Positions 8,517-17,853 of a stretch of 64,000 bases of DNA are shown in pieces. Positions within the stretch are counted from its first letter, which is position 1, and each line of letters starts with the position of its first letter. A model generated the notes under the pieces. It ran no database searches and was not told the origin of the DNA. It saw nothing but the letters and a program-made list of their open reading frames with translations. The stretch spans positions 1 to 64,000 of the forward strand of contig CAYYZH010000002.1 in NCBI GenBank assembly GCA_964475765.1, read 5' to 3'. This DNA is from Thermohalobaculum sp964475765 (lineage in GTDB: Bacteria; Pseudomonadota; Alphaproteobacteria; Rhodobacterales; Rhodobacteraceae). The position numbers and the translations under genes are program-made.

Positions 8517-9404
8517 ATGGCTCACCAGATGGATCGTCTTCTCTTTGGCGACAACCAGTTCTTCGGCATCAACCACATGTCCGAGGAGAAGGCGCGGGCC
8601 CAGTCCATGCGCTTTCAGGAAACCGATGCCATCATGGAGGTGTTGGACAACGCCTATGACGAAGGCATCCGCACTTTCATGTGCACGACCCATGATCGCA
8701 TTTCCGAGATCTGCGACCGGGTCCGCGCGAACCCCGACCGCTATGGCGAGTTCATGTTCTATCCGGGCATGCCTTATGCCCACAAATATGCGAACGCGGT
8801 GACCGATCACGGGATCCTCGGCGCGATCCAGCACTTCATGCCCGAGGATGGTCTCTTCAAGACGGCGCTGCGCGGGGTCACGTCTCTGGCCACCAAGGAC
8901 ATCGAAGGGATCATGAAGATCCTCGTCGATGCCGAGATGAAGATGTTCCAGGGCTGCAAGACCCCGGTGATCTTCCTGCAGAACGTCATTGTCGACATGA
9001 TCATGGGCATCGGCGCGAAAGACGCGTTCCGGATGTTCGACGATCATGTGCGTGAGAAATACGGCGTCGAGCCCGGCTACATCACCATGAACATGCCAGC
9101 CCTTGTGGACATGTTGGAGAGCGTCGGGATCGAACGCCCGATCATCTGCTCGAATATCAACAAGATCGGTTTTAGGACCTGTGGCGGGCTGGATCTCTAT
9201 CGCGAGGTTCTGGCGTCCGGCCGGGTCCGTGCGGTGGCAATGTCGATCTATGCGTCGGGCGCGATTCCACCTGAAGAGGCCATCGAATGGCTGGCGGGCC
9301 TGCCAAATATCGAGGCGATGGTCTTCGGCGCCTCGTCGCGGCGCAACATCCAGCACACGCGCCAGTTGGTCGACAAGTACTTCGAGACCCGGTCCGCCGC
9401 CTGA
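8517..9404 (+). CDS. Conserved protein, possible aldo/keto reductase-like TIM barrel
   Basis: A 295-residue soluble protein. The beginning (RLLFGDNQFFGINHMSEEKA) and the end (AMVFGASSRRNIQHTRQLVDKYF) resemble the first strand and last helix of aldo/keto reductases. The middle lacks the usual Asp-Tyr-Lys-His tetrad in recognisable form. A good ribosome binding site (GGAGGAGG) precedes the ATG. It sits between the Gfo/Idh oxidoreductase and a glycosyltransferase, so it may work with the former on one sugar intermediate. I cannot assign a reaction. Confidence 0.6.
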   Translation: MAHQMDRLLFGDNQFFGINHMSEEKARAQSMRFQETDAIMEVLDNAYDEGIRTFMCTTHDRISEICDRVRANPDRYGEFMFYPGMPYAHKYANAVTDHGILGAIQHFMPEDGLFKTALRGVTSLATKDIEGIMKILVDAEMKMFQGCKTPVIFLQNVIVDMIMGIGAKDAFRMFDDHVREKYGVEPGYITMNMPALVDMLESVGIERPIICSNINKIGFRTCGGLDLYREVLASGRVRAVAMSIYASGAIPPEEAIEWLAGLPNIEAMVFGASSRRNIQHTRQLVDKYFETRSAA

Positions 9405-9495
9405 TCTGGCACTACAGGAAAGGGCTGACAAGACAGGCATCTGCGGCTAGAGAAGCGGGCAAAATGAGTAAATCAGGCGCCGGTGACATCGCATC

Positions 9496-10803
9496 ATGAA
9501 GATCGGCTACATGATGAATGTCTATCCTGTGATTTCAGGGACATTCATACGCCGCGAGATCCACGCGCTGGAGCGTCTCGGTGTCGAGGTCGCGCGCTAT
9601 TCGATCCGCCGCGCCGAGCATGATCTCGTGGATGCCCGTGACCGCGAGGAACAGGCGCGCACCCTGTACTTCCTGTCCGGACACATGCCCAAGCTGATCG
9701 GGCGCACGCTGCTTGAGACGGTGGTCAATCCGGCAGGTATGGTGCGTGCGCTCGGGGCCTGGGGTCAGTTGGTCTGGAACGCTGGCGGGCGGATCATCCC
9801 GCATCTTGCCTATCTGATGGAGGCGGTCTCGCTGAGGCGCCAAGCCCGCCGGGACGGGATCGAGCATATCCACACGCATTTCTCGACCAACCCTGCCGCG
9901 GTGGCGATGCTATCGCACCGGATGGGTGGGCCGTCCTACAGCTTCACGGTGCACGGCCCGGACGAGCTGATGGATCCCAAAGCTTCGTCGCTGGCGATGA
10001 AAATCAACGAGGCCGCCTTCGTGGTTGCCATCACCAATTACTGCCGCACGCAACTGGCGCTTTCGGGGGGCATGGAGGTCTGGGACAAGATCCATATCGT
10101 GCGCTGCGGCCTTGATCTGGCCGAGTTCGAGCCTGGCGATCCACCTGGCGCCGAGAACGGCACGCTGGTCTGTGTCGGGCGGCTTTGCCCGCAAAAGGGT
10201 CAGGCGCTGATCCCCGAAGCGGTCGCGGCAGTGGCCGACAAGCACCCCGATTTGCGCGTTGTGCTGATCGGCGATGGCGAGACCCGGCCCGCGATCGAGG
10301 CTGAGATCCGGCGGTTGGGTCTCGAGGGGCGCATTGAACTCATGGGCTGGGCTTCGAACGCCGAAGTCACGGACGCGATCAAGCGCGCCCGCGCGCTCCT
10401 GCTGCCGAGTTTCGCCGAAGGCCTGCCGATCGTCCTGATGGAGGCGCTGGCGCTCAAGCGTCCCGTGATCACCACCTATATCGCGGGTATCCCGGAACTG
10501 GTCGATGCGGGTTGTGGCTGGATCTTCCCGGCGGGATCCGAGGACGGTCTGGTGGCGGCGCTCGATGCGGTGATGACGACCGCGCCCGAGGAACTTGCTG
10601 CGATGGGGGCCGAGGGCCGGACCCGGGTTGAGGCCCATCACGACCAGAATGCCAATGCCGCGCATCTCAAAGCGCTCTTTGCCGGATATGCCGCCAGCGC
10701 CGAGGCCCCTGCCCAAGCCCCTGCCCAAACCCCTGGCCGGCCCGAGACACAGCGGACCACGCCTGCGCCTGCAGGCCTCGTGCATGACGAGCAGCAGCCA
10801 TGA
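9496..10803 (+). CDS. GT4-family (GT-B fold) glycosyltransferase
   Basis: A 435-residue retaining glycosyltransferase of the GT4 type: N-terminal IPVISGTFIRREIHALE-type start of EPS glycosyltransferases, GPSYSFTVHGPDEL, CGLDLAEFEP, LVCVGRLCPQKGQ, VLIGDGETRP, and the EX7E-type motif in FAEGLPIVLMEALALKRPV. The C-terminus is a Pro/Ala-rich tail. It is clearly paralogous to the protein at 52058-53377 (shared SHTFIRREI/GTFIRREI, SYSFTVHG, EGLPIVIMEA, STYVAGIPELV). It overlaps the next gene by 4 bases (ATGA), so translation is coupled. Confidence 0.88.
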   Translation: MKIGYMMNVYPVISGTFIRREIHALERLGVEVARYSIRRAEHDLVDARDREEQARTLYFLSGHMPKLIGRTLLETVVNPAGMVRALGAWGQLVWNAGGRIIPHLAYLMEAVSLRRQARRDGIEHIHTHFSTNPAAVAMLSHRMGGPSYSFTVHGPDELMDPKASSLAMKINEAAFVVAITNYCRTQLALSGGMEVWDKIHIVRCGLDLAEFEPGDPPGAENGTLVCVGRLCPQKGQALIPEAVAAVADKHPDLRVVLIGDGETRPAIEAEIRRLGLEGRIELMGWASNAEVTDAIKRARALLLPSFAEGLPIVLMEALALKRPVITTYIAGIPELVDAGCGWIFPAGSEDGLVAALDAVMTTAPEELAAMGAEGRTRVEAHHDQNANAAHLKALFAGYAASAEAPAQAPAQTPGRPETQRTTPAPAGLVHDEQQP

Positions 10804-11855
10804 CCGCGGCTCCCAAACCTGCGCCCACTCCGGCTGTGGCTATTCCTGCCGCCGCCTTTGCTGAAGCCCCGGAGGGTGCGCCGGCCTTTGAGCTGCTGGT
10901 CTCGGTCATCAATTACCGCACCGCCGAGATGACCATCGACTGCCTGAAATCGACACTGACCGATCTCGACGGGCTCAACGCCCATGTGGTGGTAATCGAC
11001 AATCTCTCGGGCGACGGCTCGGATGATGAGATCGAGGCCTGGATTGCGGGCGAGGCGCATGGCGACCGGGTCAGCCTGGTGCGCTCGGCCACGAATTCCG
11101 GCTTTGCTGGTGGGCACAACCAGACGCTGGCGCTGGCCGCTGAGATGGGCGGGGCCGAGTTCGTCGTGCTCTTGAATTCGGATGCGCTGGTGCGCCCCGG
11201 CGCGTTCCGGGCGCTGCTCGAGGCGGGCCGGGCCGACCCGGAAGCCGGTCTGATCGCGCCCCGGATCGACTACGAGGACGGTGAGCCGCAGATCAGCTGT
11301 TTCCGCTTCCACGGTCCGGTCAGCGAGTTTCTGCGCGGCGCCCAGACCGGGATTCTGACCCGGGCGCTCAACCGCTTCAACATCCTGCTCGGCACCAATC
11401 CCGATCCCGCGCGCATCCAGTGGGTCGGCTTCTCCGCCGTACTTCTCCGTCGCGAGATGATCGCCGAGATCGGCGGCATGGATGAGGGCTATTTCCTCTA
11501 TTTCGAGGATTGCGAATACTGTCTGCGCGCGTATCGCGCGGGCTGGAAGGTGCGCTATGTGCCGGAGGCCCGCGTGCTGCACTATTCCGGGGGCTCCGGA
11601 CCGGTCGAGGCGAACATCTCGGCGCGCAAGCGCCTGCCCGCCTACTATTTCGCCGGTCGCAACCGCTTTCTTTATCAGGCACATGGCCGGCTCGGGCCGA
11701 TCCTCGCCAATCTCGGCTGGCATGCCGGGCGCTGCATCGCGCGCGCGCGCGTCCTTCTGGGCAAGAAAAGCCCGCGCGCGATCGAAGGGGAAGCGGTCGA
11801 TATCTGGATCAACGCGTTCGACCCGCTCGGGAGTCGCCGGGCCCCCGACGAGTGA
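10800..11855 (+). CDS. GT2-family glycosyltransferase (rhamnosyltransferase-like)
   Basis: A 351-residue GT-A enzyme. SVINYRTAEMTIDCL, VVIDNLSGDGSDDE, NSGFAGGHNQ and LLNSDA form the nucleotide-sugar binding half, and MDEGYFLYFEDCEYCLRAYRAGW is the typical ED-containing acceptor region of WcaA/RfbF-like transferases. A 25-residue Ala/Pro-rich N-terminal extension precedes the domain. It overlaps the preceding GT4 by 4 bases and is paralogous to the GT2 at 45235-46290 (same FFLYFEE/YFLYFED block and HYSGG/HIGS ends). Confidence 0.88.
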   Translation: MTAAPKPAPTPAVAIPAAAFAEAPEGAPAFELLVSVINYRTAEMTIDCLKSTLTDLDGLNAHVVVIDNLSGDGSDDEIEAWIAGEAHGDRVSLVRSATNSGFAGGHNQTLALAAEMGGAEFVVLLNSDALVRPGAFRALLEAGRADPEAGLIAPRIDYEDGEPQISCFRFHGPVSEFLRGAQTGILTRALNRFNILLGTNPDPARIQWVGFSAVLLRREMIAEIGGMDEGYFLYFEDCEYCLRAYRAGWKVRYVPEARVLHYSGGSGPVEANISARKRLPAYYFAGRNRFLYQAHGRLGPILANLGWHAGRCIARARVLLGKKSPRAIEGEAVDIWINAFDPLGSRRAPDE

Positions 11856-11884
11856 ACCGGGCGCGTGATCCCGAAGAGCAATCC

Positions 11885-12883
11885 ATGACAGGTGCATCAT
11901 CTTCCCATGAAGCCCGGATCGCGGCGGTCCTGATCGGGCGCAACGAGGGCGCCCGGCTGGTCCGTGCACTGGCCTCGGCAAAAGATGCAGGCGTGCGCAT
12001 CGTCTATGTCGACAGCGGCTCGACCGATGACAGCCTCGCAGAAGCCGCCAAGGTTGGCGCGGATATTGTCGAGCTGGATATGTCCAAGCCCTTCACCGCG
12101 GCGCGCGCGCGCAATGCAGGGGTCGCCCGGCTGAAGGAGACGGGCGCCCTGCCCGACTATATCCAGTTCATTGATGGCGATTGCGAACTGGCCGAGGGAT
12201 GGATCGCCACGGCTTTCGCGTTCCTCGAGGAAAACCCGCAGGTCGGCGCGGTTTGCGGGCGCAGGCGCGAGCGTTTCCCTGAGGCGACGGTCTACAACCG
12301 GCTCTGCGATATCGAATGGGACACACCTGTGGGCCGGACCAAGGCCACCGGCGGCGATGTGATGATGCGCGCGGAGGCCTTCGAGGGCGTTGGCGGCTTC
12401 AACCCGACACTTATCGCCGGAGAAGAGCCCGAGCTTTGTGTGCGCCTGCGCGCCGCGGGCTGGGAGATCTGGCGGCTTGACCATGAAATGACCTTGCACG
12501 ATGCCGACATGACCCGGTTCGGCCAGTGGTGGAAACGGGCCCGGCGCGGCGGACATGCCTTTGCCGAAGGGGCGGCCATGCACGGGGCCCCGCCAGAACG
12601 CCATTTCGTACCGGGCACCGTGCGTGCGCTCGTGTGGGGTCTGGCGATCCCGCTTTTGATCCTGCTGGCCTGGATCATCATTGGGCCAGTCGCGCTTCTC
12701 GGTCTCCTGATCTATCCCGTTCAGGTCGTGCGCCTTGCGCTCCGCGGGGACGCCTCGCGGCGCGAGACATGGGAAGAGGCGTTTTTCTCCATGCTCATCA
12801 AGTTTCCCGAAACCCTCGGGGCGCTTGAATACGGGCTTGGGCGGCTCAGCCGTCGCCCCAGCCAGTTGATCGAGTACAAATGA
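11885..12883 (+). CDS. GT2-family glycosyltransferase with C-terminal membrane segments
   Basis: A 332-residue protein from ATG 11885; longer in-frame starts lie inside the previous gene and are rejected. GT-A motifs: AVLIGRNEGARL, YVDSGSTDDS, FIDGDCEL and GGDVMMRAEAFEGVGGFN, with GEEPELCVRLRAAGW. One long hydrophobic segment or a helical hairpin (about 250-285) suggests membrane attachment, as in transferases acting on undecaprenyl-linked acceptors. It lies 29 bases after the preceding GT2 and 25 bases before the flippase, in one operon. Confidence 0.88.
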   Translation: MTGASSSHEARIAAVLIGRNEGARLVRALASAKDAGVRIVYVDSGSTDDSLAEAAKVGADIVELDMSKPFTAARARNAGVARLKETGALPDYIQFIDGDCELAEGWIATAFAFLEENPQVGAVCGRRRERFPEATVYNRLCDIEWDTPVGRTKATGGDVMMRAEAFEGVGGFNPTLIAGEEPELCVRLRAAGWEIWRLDHEMTLHDADMTRFGQWWKRARRGGHAFAEGAAMHGAPPERHFVPGTVRALVWGLAIPLLILLAWIIIGPVALLGLLIYPVQVVRLALRGDASRRETWEEAFFSMLIKFPETLGALEYGLGRLSRRPSQLIEYK

Positions 12884-12908
12884 CCCTGCCTCAAAGCCCG
12901 ATCCTGTC

Positions 12909-14167
12909 ATGCTGAAAAAGGTCATGACTGCGATCCGCAACCCGGCCTCGCTGGGAGAGCGGGCGCTCAACGCGAGCCTCTGGCAGGTGGCTTCCGTCGG
13001 GGTGCAGTATCCGCTCAGGCTTGCCTCGAACCTGATCCTGACCCGGCTGTTGCTGCCCGAAGCGTTCGGGATGATCGCCATCATCACGGTGCTGCAGGTC
13101 GGGCTCTACCTCTTCACCGATATCGGCCTGATGCAAAGCGTGATGCGCGACAAGAGGGGCGCCGAGCCACAATACCTGCGGGTCGCCTGGGTGGTGCAGG
13201 TCATTCGCGGCATCGCGATCACGCTCCTCATGGTCGCGGTTGGCTTCCTGATCATGTGGCTCGGGCCGAAGCTTGCCGCACCGAACACGATCTATGCCGA
13301 CCCGGTGCTGCCCTGGCTGATTGTCTTCTCCAGCCTGTCGCTCCTTTGCAAGGGGCTGGAATCGACCAATGTGCTCTTGGCGATGCGCGAGATGCGCCAG
13401 AAGCAGGTCGTCGGCATCGACATCGCGGCCCAGCTTCTGGGTATCGCCATCATGGTACCGCTCGCCTGGTACACGGAATCTGTCTGGGCGCTGGCGATCG
13501 GGTCCGTGGCCTCGAGCGTGCTGCGCCTGATCCTTACCCACACGATCTTCCCTGGCCCCCGCATGGCCGTGGTCTGGGACCGTGAACAGTCCTCCGAGAT
13601 GTGGACCTACGGGCGCTGGCTGATCGCGTCGTCTGCGGGCGGTTTCATGCTGAATTTCGGCGACCGGCTGATCTTGTCTGCGCTGATGGACAAGCATTAC
13701 TTCGGTATCTACTCGATCGCGTTGGTCTGGATCGAGATGGCGCGCAACCTGATCCAGAAGATTGCCGGCTCGACGCTGGTGCCCGCGATCAGTCAGGCGA
13801 TACGCGAGACGCCGGAGAAAGTCCGCCGGGTGCTCTCGCGTTTCACTGGCGCGTTCGAGGTCGTGACGCTGGGGATCATCATCGGCATCTTCGCGACTGC
13901 TGATCTGATCTTCGGTTATCTCTATCGGGATACCTATGCGCCCGCCGCCGATCTGGCGCGGCTGAACGCCTTTAAGCTCCTGATCTCGATGAGCCTGCCG
14001 GCCCGCCATTTCGTCATGGCCGCGGGCAACTCGTTCCACTACGGCATGGCGCATATCCTGGGCGCGATCTGCTCGGTGACGGCGTGCTATTTCGGGTATG
14101 TCCATTTTGGATTGGAGGCGGCGATCCTCTTCTCTGCGCTCGGCGCGCTGATGATGCCGATGGTGAT
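12909..14167 (+). CDS. Wzx-type polysaccharide flippase, 3' end lost in assembly gap
   Basis: About 420 residues of a multi-spanning MOP-superfamily flippase are present, running into the N gap. It begins MLKKVMTAIRNPASLGERALNASLWQVAS and is highly similar along its whole length to the complete 465-residue protein at 17854-19251. By comparison with that copy, roughly 45 residues are missing. Role: moving lipid-linked oligosaccharide to the periplasmic face of the inner membrane. Confidence 0.88.
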
Positions 14168-14267
14168 NNNNNNNNNNNNNNNNNNNNNNNNNNNNNNNNN
14201 NNNNNNNNNNNNNNNNNNNNNNNNNNNNNNNNNNNNNNNNNNNNNNNNNNNNNNNNNNNNNNNNNNN
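14168..14267. other. Assembly gap (100 N)
   Basis: Exactly 100 N. The flanks share no overlap, so sequence is really missing. It contains the 3' end of the flippase (plus strand) and the 3' end of the sulfotransferase (minus strand); the two genes converge here. The true size is unknown, but only about 200 bases or more are required by the two missing C-termini. Confidence 0.95.
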
Positions 14268-15207
14268 CAAAGGCCGGGCTCTCGCGGCAGATCTTCAGCA
14301 CCCGTTCGATCTGGTCCGGCGCCATCTCGTCTTTCCACTTGCGCGCGGCGACGCCGGGATTGCGGGTCGTGTCGTGATAGCCGGAGGCGTCGCCTGTGGC
14401 CGCCAGCGAGGCCTGCAGGAACCCCTCGACGCGGGGTGCCCAATCCAGCCCCACCCAGTCAAAAAGCCCGCGCGCAACACCCAAGGGATCGTCGCAGAGA
14501 TTCTCATAGGACACCACGCGCACATGGTCCTGTCCTTTGGCGAGACGCACCATCAGCCCGTTGATGATCCGCCAACGCCACGCGAACGCTTCGAGGTAAT
14601 CGAGATCGGCCCCCGCCACCTCGGCCGCGAGATCATCGCCCAGAGCCGGACGCATCAGCCAGGGTTGGGGCAGCTTTGGCGGGACCATCTTGCCCGCCTC
14701 GACACCGCGCAGGTTCGAGTGGATGTTCCCGCAGGGATGGCGCACCAGATAGAGGATCTTCAGCCCCGCTGCATGCTCCGGGTTTGCGATTACCTCGGCC
14801 AGCACCGGCTGGCGCCCCACCGATTTCACCGCCACCAGATCCGATGGCCCCGCCAGATCCGGCACCGGCCAGCGATCGCATTTGCGTCCGAAGGGTTTCG
14901 CCGCCAGCGCCATCCCGTAGATCAGCCCTTTGCGCAGCGCATGGGCGGGGGCCGAGCGATAGGCCTTGGTCATGATCGGACGCGGGCGCATGGCGCGCAG
15001 CGGACGGCCCCGGAACATTGCATCGAGATAGGGAGCGATGATGTCGGGCGCTGGCGCTTCCTCCGGGTTGCCAGGCTGGGGCATGGTCAGCTCCGGCTCG
15101 TGGCTGCAGAAGGTCCCGGGATGGTGGTCGAAGATCTTCAGCATCCAGGTCGTGCCGGAGCGACCGAGCCCGTGAATCCAGAGCCGGTTCGGGCTGTCTG
15201 CGCTCAT
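14268..15207 (-). CDS. Sulfotransferase, C-terminus lost in assembly gap
   Basis: About 313 residues of a PAPS-dependent sulfotransferase. The 5'-phosphosulfate loop is LGRSGTTWMLKIF near the N-terminus, the 3'-phosphate-binding region is ILYLVRHPCGNIHSN, and the C-terminal part contains a WKDEMAPDQIE segment typical of the family. The last few dozen residues fall in the gap. It overlaps the upstream methyltransferase gene by 4 bases on the minus strand, so both are co-translated. Likely acceptor: a sugar hydroxyl in the EPS (inference from neighbours). Confidence 0.87.
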
Positions 15208-16004
15208 GTGGCGGTCTCTGGTTTCAGACAGATGAAAACGGCGTCGTCGAAGAGACCATAGCGGGTGGCCTCCTCCGGGCTCATCGCGCGCACCGGCCAG
15301 TCCAGCGTCACGTCAAAGCCCGCCGCCGCGATCCGGTCTTTCAGGTCCTGACCATAGACGCGGACATGATCGAACTGGCCGAACTCACGTTCGCGTTCGG
15401 CCGGATCGGTGATGGAGAAATCCTCATAGGTCTCGGCGCGCTCGCGCGCATAGGGGACCTGCACCAGAAGACAGCCGCCCGGGCTGAGCACGCGGTAGAG
15501 CTCGGCAAATGCTGTGGCATCGTCGGGGACGTGCTCCATCACATGGGAGCAGAGGATCAGATCATAACTGGCATCTGCGAGATCAAGCGCGGTGATGTCC
15601 AGGTTGAGATCGACGCCGGGGGCTGCGATGTCCGTGGTGGTCAGCCGGAGTTCCGGGCGCGCCCTCAGCCAGGCCTCGACGCCGGGGTCCGGTGCGAACA
15701 GGAGTGTGCGCAAGGGCGACGTTCTCTGCGTTGCCATGGTGCCCAGACGCTGCTCGAGATCGAGCACCATCAGCTTCTGGCGTGTCCACGATTCGCAGTT
15801 GGGACAGGCGCCGTCGATGGTGCCGCCAAGCCATCCGGAAAAGCTCCGGGAACAGACGGGACAAAACACCTGGTCGCCACGGTGACGCCAGATCCGCACG
15901 GGCCTGCGCAACCGGTGGTAAAGCCCTGAGAGCACGGGCACATGACGATATGGGGTGGTCTGGAACATGGCTGGTTTCATAAGCGGTACGGGGTCGTACT
16001 GCAC
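15204..16004 (-). CDS. Class I SAM-dependent methyltransferase with N-terminal zinc-ribbon-like motif
   Basis: About 266 residues. Residues ~47-70 hold two CxxC pairs (VFCPVCSRSF and GACPNCES), a probable zinc ribbon. The methyltransferase domain follows: DLNLDITALDLADASYDLILCSHVMEHVPDD and LYRVLSPGGCLLVQVPY (Methyltransf_11 type). The start is uncertain: GTG at 16004 with a weak GAAAG upstream, or ATG at 15980 without a clear ribosome binding site. It is the first gene of a two-gene minus-strand unit with the sulfotransferase, divergent from the GT4 at 16084. Confidence 0.8.
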   Translation of the reverse strand: MQYDPVPLMKPAMFQTTPYRHVPVLSGLYHRLRRPVRIWRHRGDQVFCPVCSRSFSGWLGGTIDGACPNCESWTRQKLMVLDLEQRLGTMATQRTSPLRTLLFAPDPGVEAWLRARPELRLTTTDIAAPGVDLNLDITALDLADASYDLILCSHVMEHVPDDATAFAELYRVLSPGGCLLVQVPYARERAETYEDFSITDPAEREREFGQFDHVRVYGQDLKDRIAAAGFDVTLDWPVRAMSPEEATRYGLFDDAVFICLKPETAT

Positions 16005-16083
16005 GCCAATCTTTCAAGTTTTCTTAAACTTTGCTCACCAGTTTCGAGGGTGAGACGGACGGGGGTCATGAAGGAGACCCACC

Positions 16084-17529
16084 TTGGATCAAGACCTCAG
16101 ACTTGGCACGGACTCTCTTGCAGGGGAAGAGATCCCGGGGAGCCTTGACAGTGCCGACAGCGGGCCGACCGGCCGGCCCAGCACGTCGCTCGCGCCAGGT
16201 ATGGAGCTGCGCGCCCGTGCGCTTGGCCAGCGTGGTCACTGGCGTCGGCTGATGCTGGTGACAGGGCCCGGCGATGTCGCGGGCAGCCATGCACACTGGC
16301 GGGCCGGGTGCGATGATCCGTCGATCCCGTCGATCGCCTATTCCTCGCAGATCTACGAGCTGGCCGAAGCGCTCGGGTCCGATCTGACCGTGCTGCACGA
16401 GACCGCGGCCCCCGCGGATACGCCCGCCGATGCGCGCATAAGGTTTCACCAGATGCCCCCGCCCAAAGGGTCAGGCATCGGCTTTCATCTCGCCGAGATC
16501 GGTCATGCGCTCGGCACGGTCGCCCGCGCGGTCTGGACCCGCAGCGATCTGATCATCCTGCAACGCGGCGCGGTGCACTTCTGGCCCTTGGCGCTGGCGC
16601 GGCTGTTCGGATGCCGGATCATGGTCTCGATGCACAATACGCTCTGGCCTGCGCATCGTCGCCAGTCTCGGCGCGAACGTCTGATCAACCGCCTGAACGG
16701 CTGGTTCTTCCGGCGCACCGACGGGGTCGTTGCGGTCTCGGACGCGGCAAGGCGTCAGGCGATTTCGGTCTCGGGTCCCGACCATAACGGCGCGCTGCAG
16801 CAGGTGCCGCAATATCAGAGTGCGCTGGCCCGGGCCTGGCGGCCACGTCCCCCGGCGCGCGGGCTGGAGCAACTGCTCTATCTCGGCCGGATCGAGGAGG
16901 ACAAAGGCGTCTTCGACCTGCTCGATGCCTTCGCCATGATCGCGCCTGCCCAACCGGATCTCAGGCTTCGCTTTGTCGGCACCGGTAGCGATCTCGACCG
17001 TTTGCGGGGGGCTGCCGAAGCCATGCCCCATTCGATCGCCCGTCGTATCGAGATCCCCGGCCCCGTGCCCGGCGCCGAGGTCTTCGAAGAGCTTTCCCGC
17101 TCGGATCTGCTGGTCTGCCCGACCACCGGCCGGTTTGCCGAGGGCCTCGCCAAGACCCCGGTCGAGGCGGCAATCATGGGTGTGCCCTCGCTGATCACCT
17201 CTGTTGTGCCCGTGGGTGAGCTTCTGGGCGATGCGGCGTTGACCATTCCCGCAGACAATGTCTCGGCCATGGCGATGGCGTTGACCCGGCTTGGCCAGGA
17301 GCCCACGCGGCTTGCGGCCATGGCCGCGGCGACGGCGCCCTGCCGGGACCGGCTTTTCGACCGGTCGCAGTCGCTCGCCAGTCGACTTCTGGTGCTGATG
17401 GAGCGCACCGCTGAACGCCACCCCCTGCCAGAGCGGGAAACCAATGCAGCCGTGCTCGGGCGTGCGCTGAGATCCGGGCTTGCCCTGGTGCGCCGCGCCT
17501 TCCCCCGAATGCTGCGCTCGGGCGACTGA
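16084..17529 (+). CDS. GT4-family glycosyltransferase, probable TTG start
   Basis: About 481 residues. GT-B core with MVSMHNTLWP, DGVVAVSDAARR, LLYLGRIEEDKGVFDLLDAF, LRFVGTGSDLDRL and FAEGLAKTPVEAAIMGVPS (E-rich donor site). The first 60 residues are low-complexity and unrelated to the fold. The TTG at 16084 is chosen because a strong AAGGAGA sits 7 bases upstream. The in-frame ATG at 16201 has no comparable site and may be what annotation software picks. It stands alone, divergent from the methyltransferase/sulfotransferase pair, and is followed by a terminator-like hairpin. Confidence 0.8.
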   Translation: MDQDLRLGTDSLAGEEIPGSLDSADSGPTGRPSTSLAPGMELRARALGQRGHWRRLMLVTGPGDVAGSHAHWRAGCDDPSIPSIAYSSQIYELAEALGSDLTVLHETAAPADTPADARIRFHQMPPPKGSGIGFHLAEIGHALGTVARAVWTRSDLIILQRGAVHFWPLALARLFGCRIMVSMHNTLWPAHRRQSRRERLINRLNGWFFRRTDGVVAVSDAARRQAISVSGPDHNGALQQVPQYQSALARAWRPRPPARGLEQLLYLGRIEEDKGVFDLLDAFAMIAPAQPDLRLRFVGTGSDLDRLRGAAEAMPHSIARRIEIPGPVPGAEVFEELSRSDLLVCPTTGRFAEGLAKTPVEAAIMGVPSLITSVVPVGELLGDAALTIPADNVSAMAMALTRLGQEPTRLAAMAAATAPCRDRLFDRSQSLASRLLVLMERTAERHPLPERETNAAVLGRALRSGLALVRRAFPRMLRSGD

Positions 17530-17541
17530 GCGCAGAAGTTT

Positions 17542-17604
17542 TGACCAGAAGGTCAGTCTCCCGCCATCCGTATCGAATGTACGGGTGGCGGGGGTAAAAT
17601 TTTT
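17542..17604 (+). terminator. Rho-independent terminator candidate
   Basis: A small hairpin TGACC/GGTCA (17542-17555) is followed by a 13-bp stem, CCCGCCATCCGTA (17560-17572) with TACGGGTGGCGGG (17580-17592), only one G.U pair, loop of 7. A T5 run follows at 17600-17604, slightly further from the stem than usual. It lies directly after the GT4 gene. The remaining bases up to 17853 hold no gene I can support, only the presumed promoter of the next operon. Confidence 0.6.
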
Positions 17605-17853
17605 CAGGCCCGCCCTTCGGGACATGGCATGATCCCAGACGGCTCTCCCGGTTATCGCCTCCTTTTGAACATCAGCGACCTCTAGAGCCTCGGGAGCTCC
17701 TCGGGTGCCAGACGCGCGTACGACGTAGTTCGTCCTGTGTCGGGCGTATCTTGGCGTTGTCTGACATGGGGTCCGTTCTGTGATATTCCCGCTCTCGGGT
17801 CGCCGTACCGGGTCCGAACCCTCGTGTGCCCCAGCCGGAGCAGACCTTACCCC

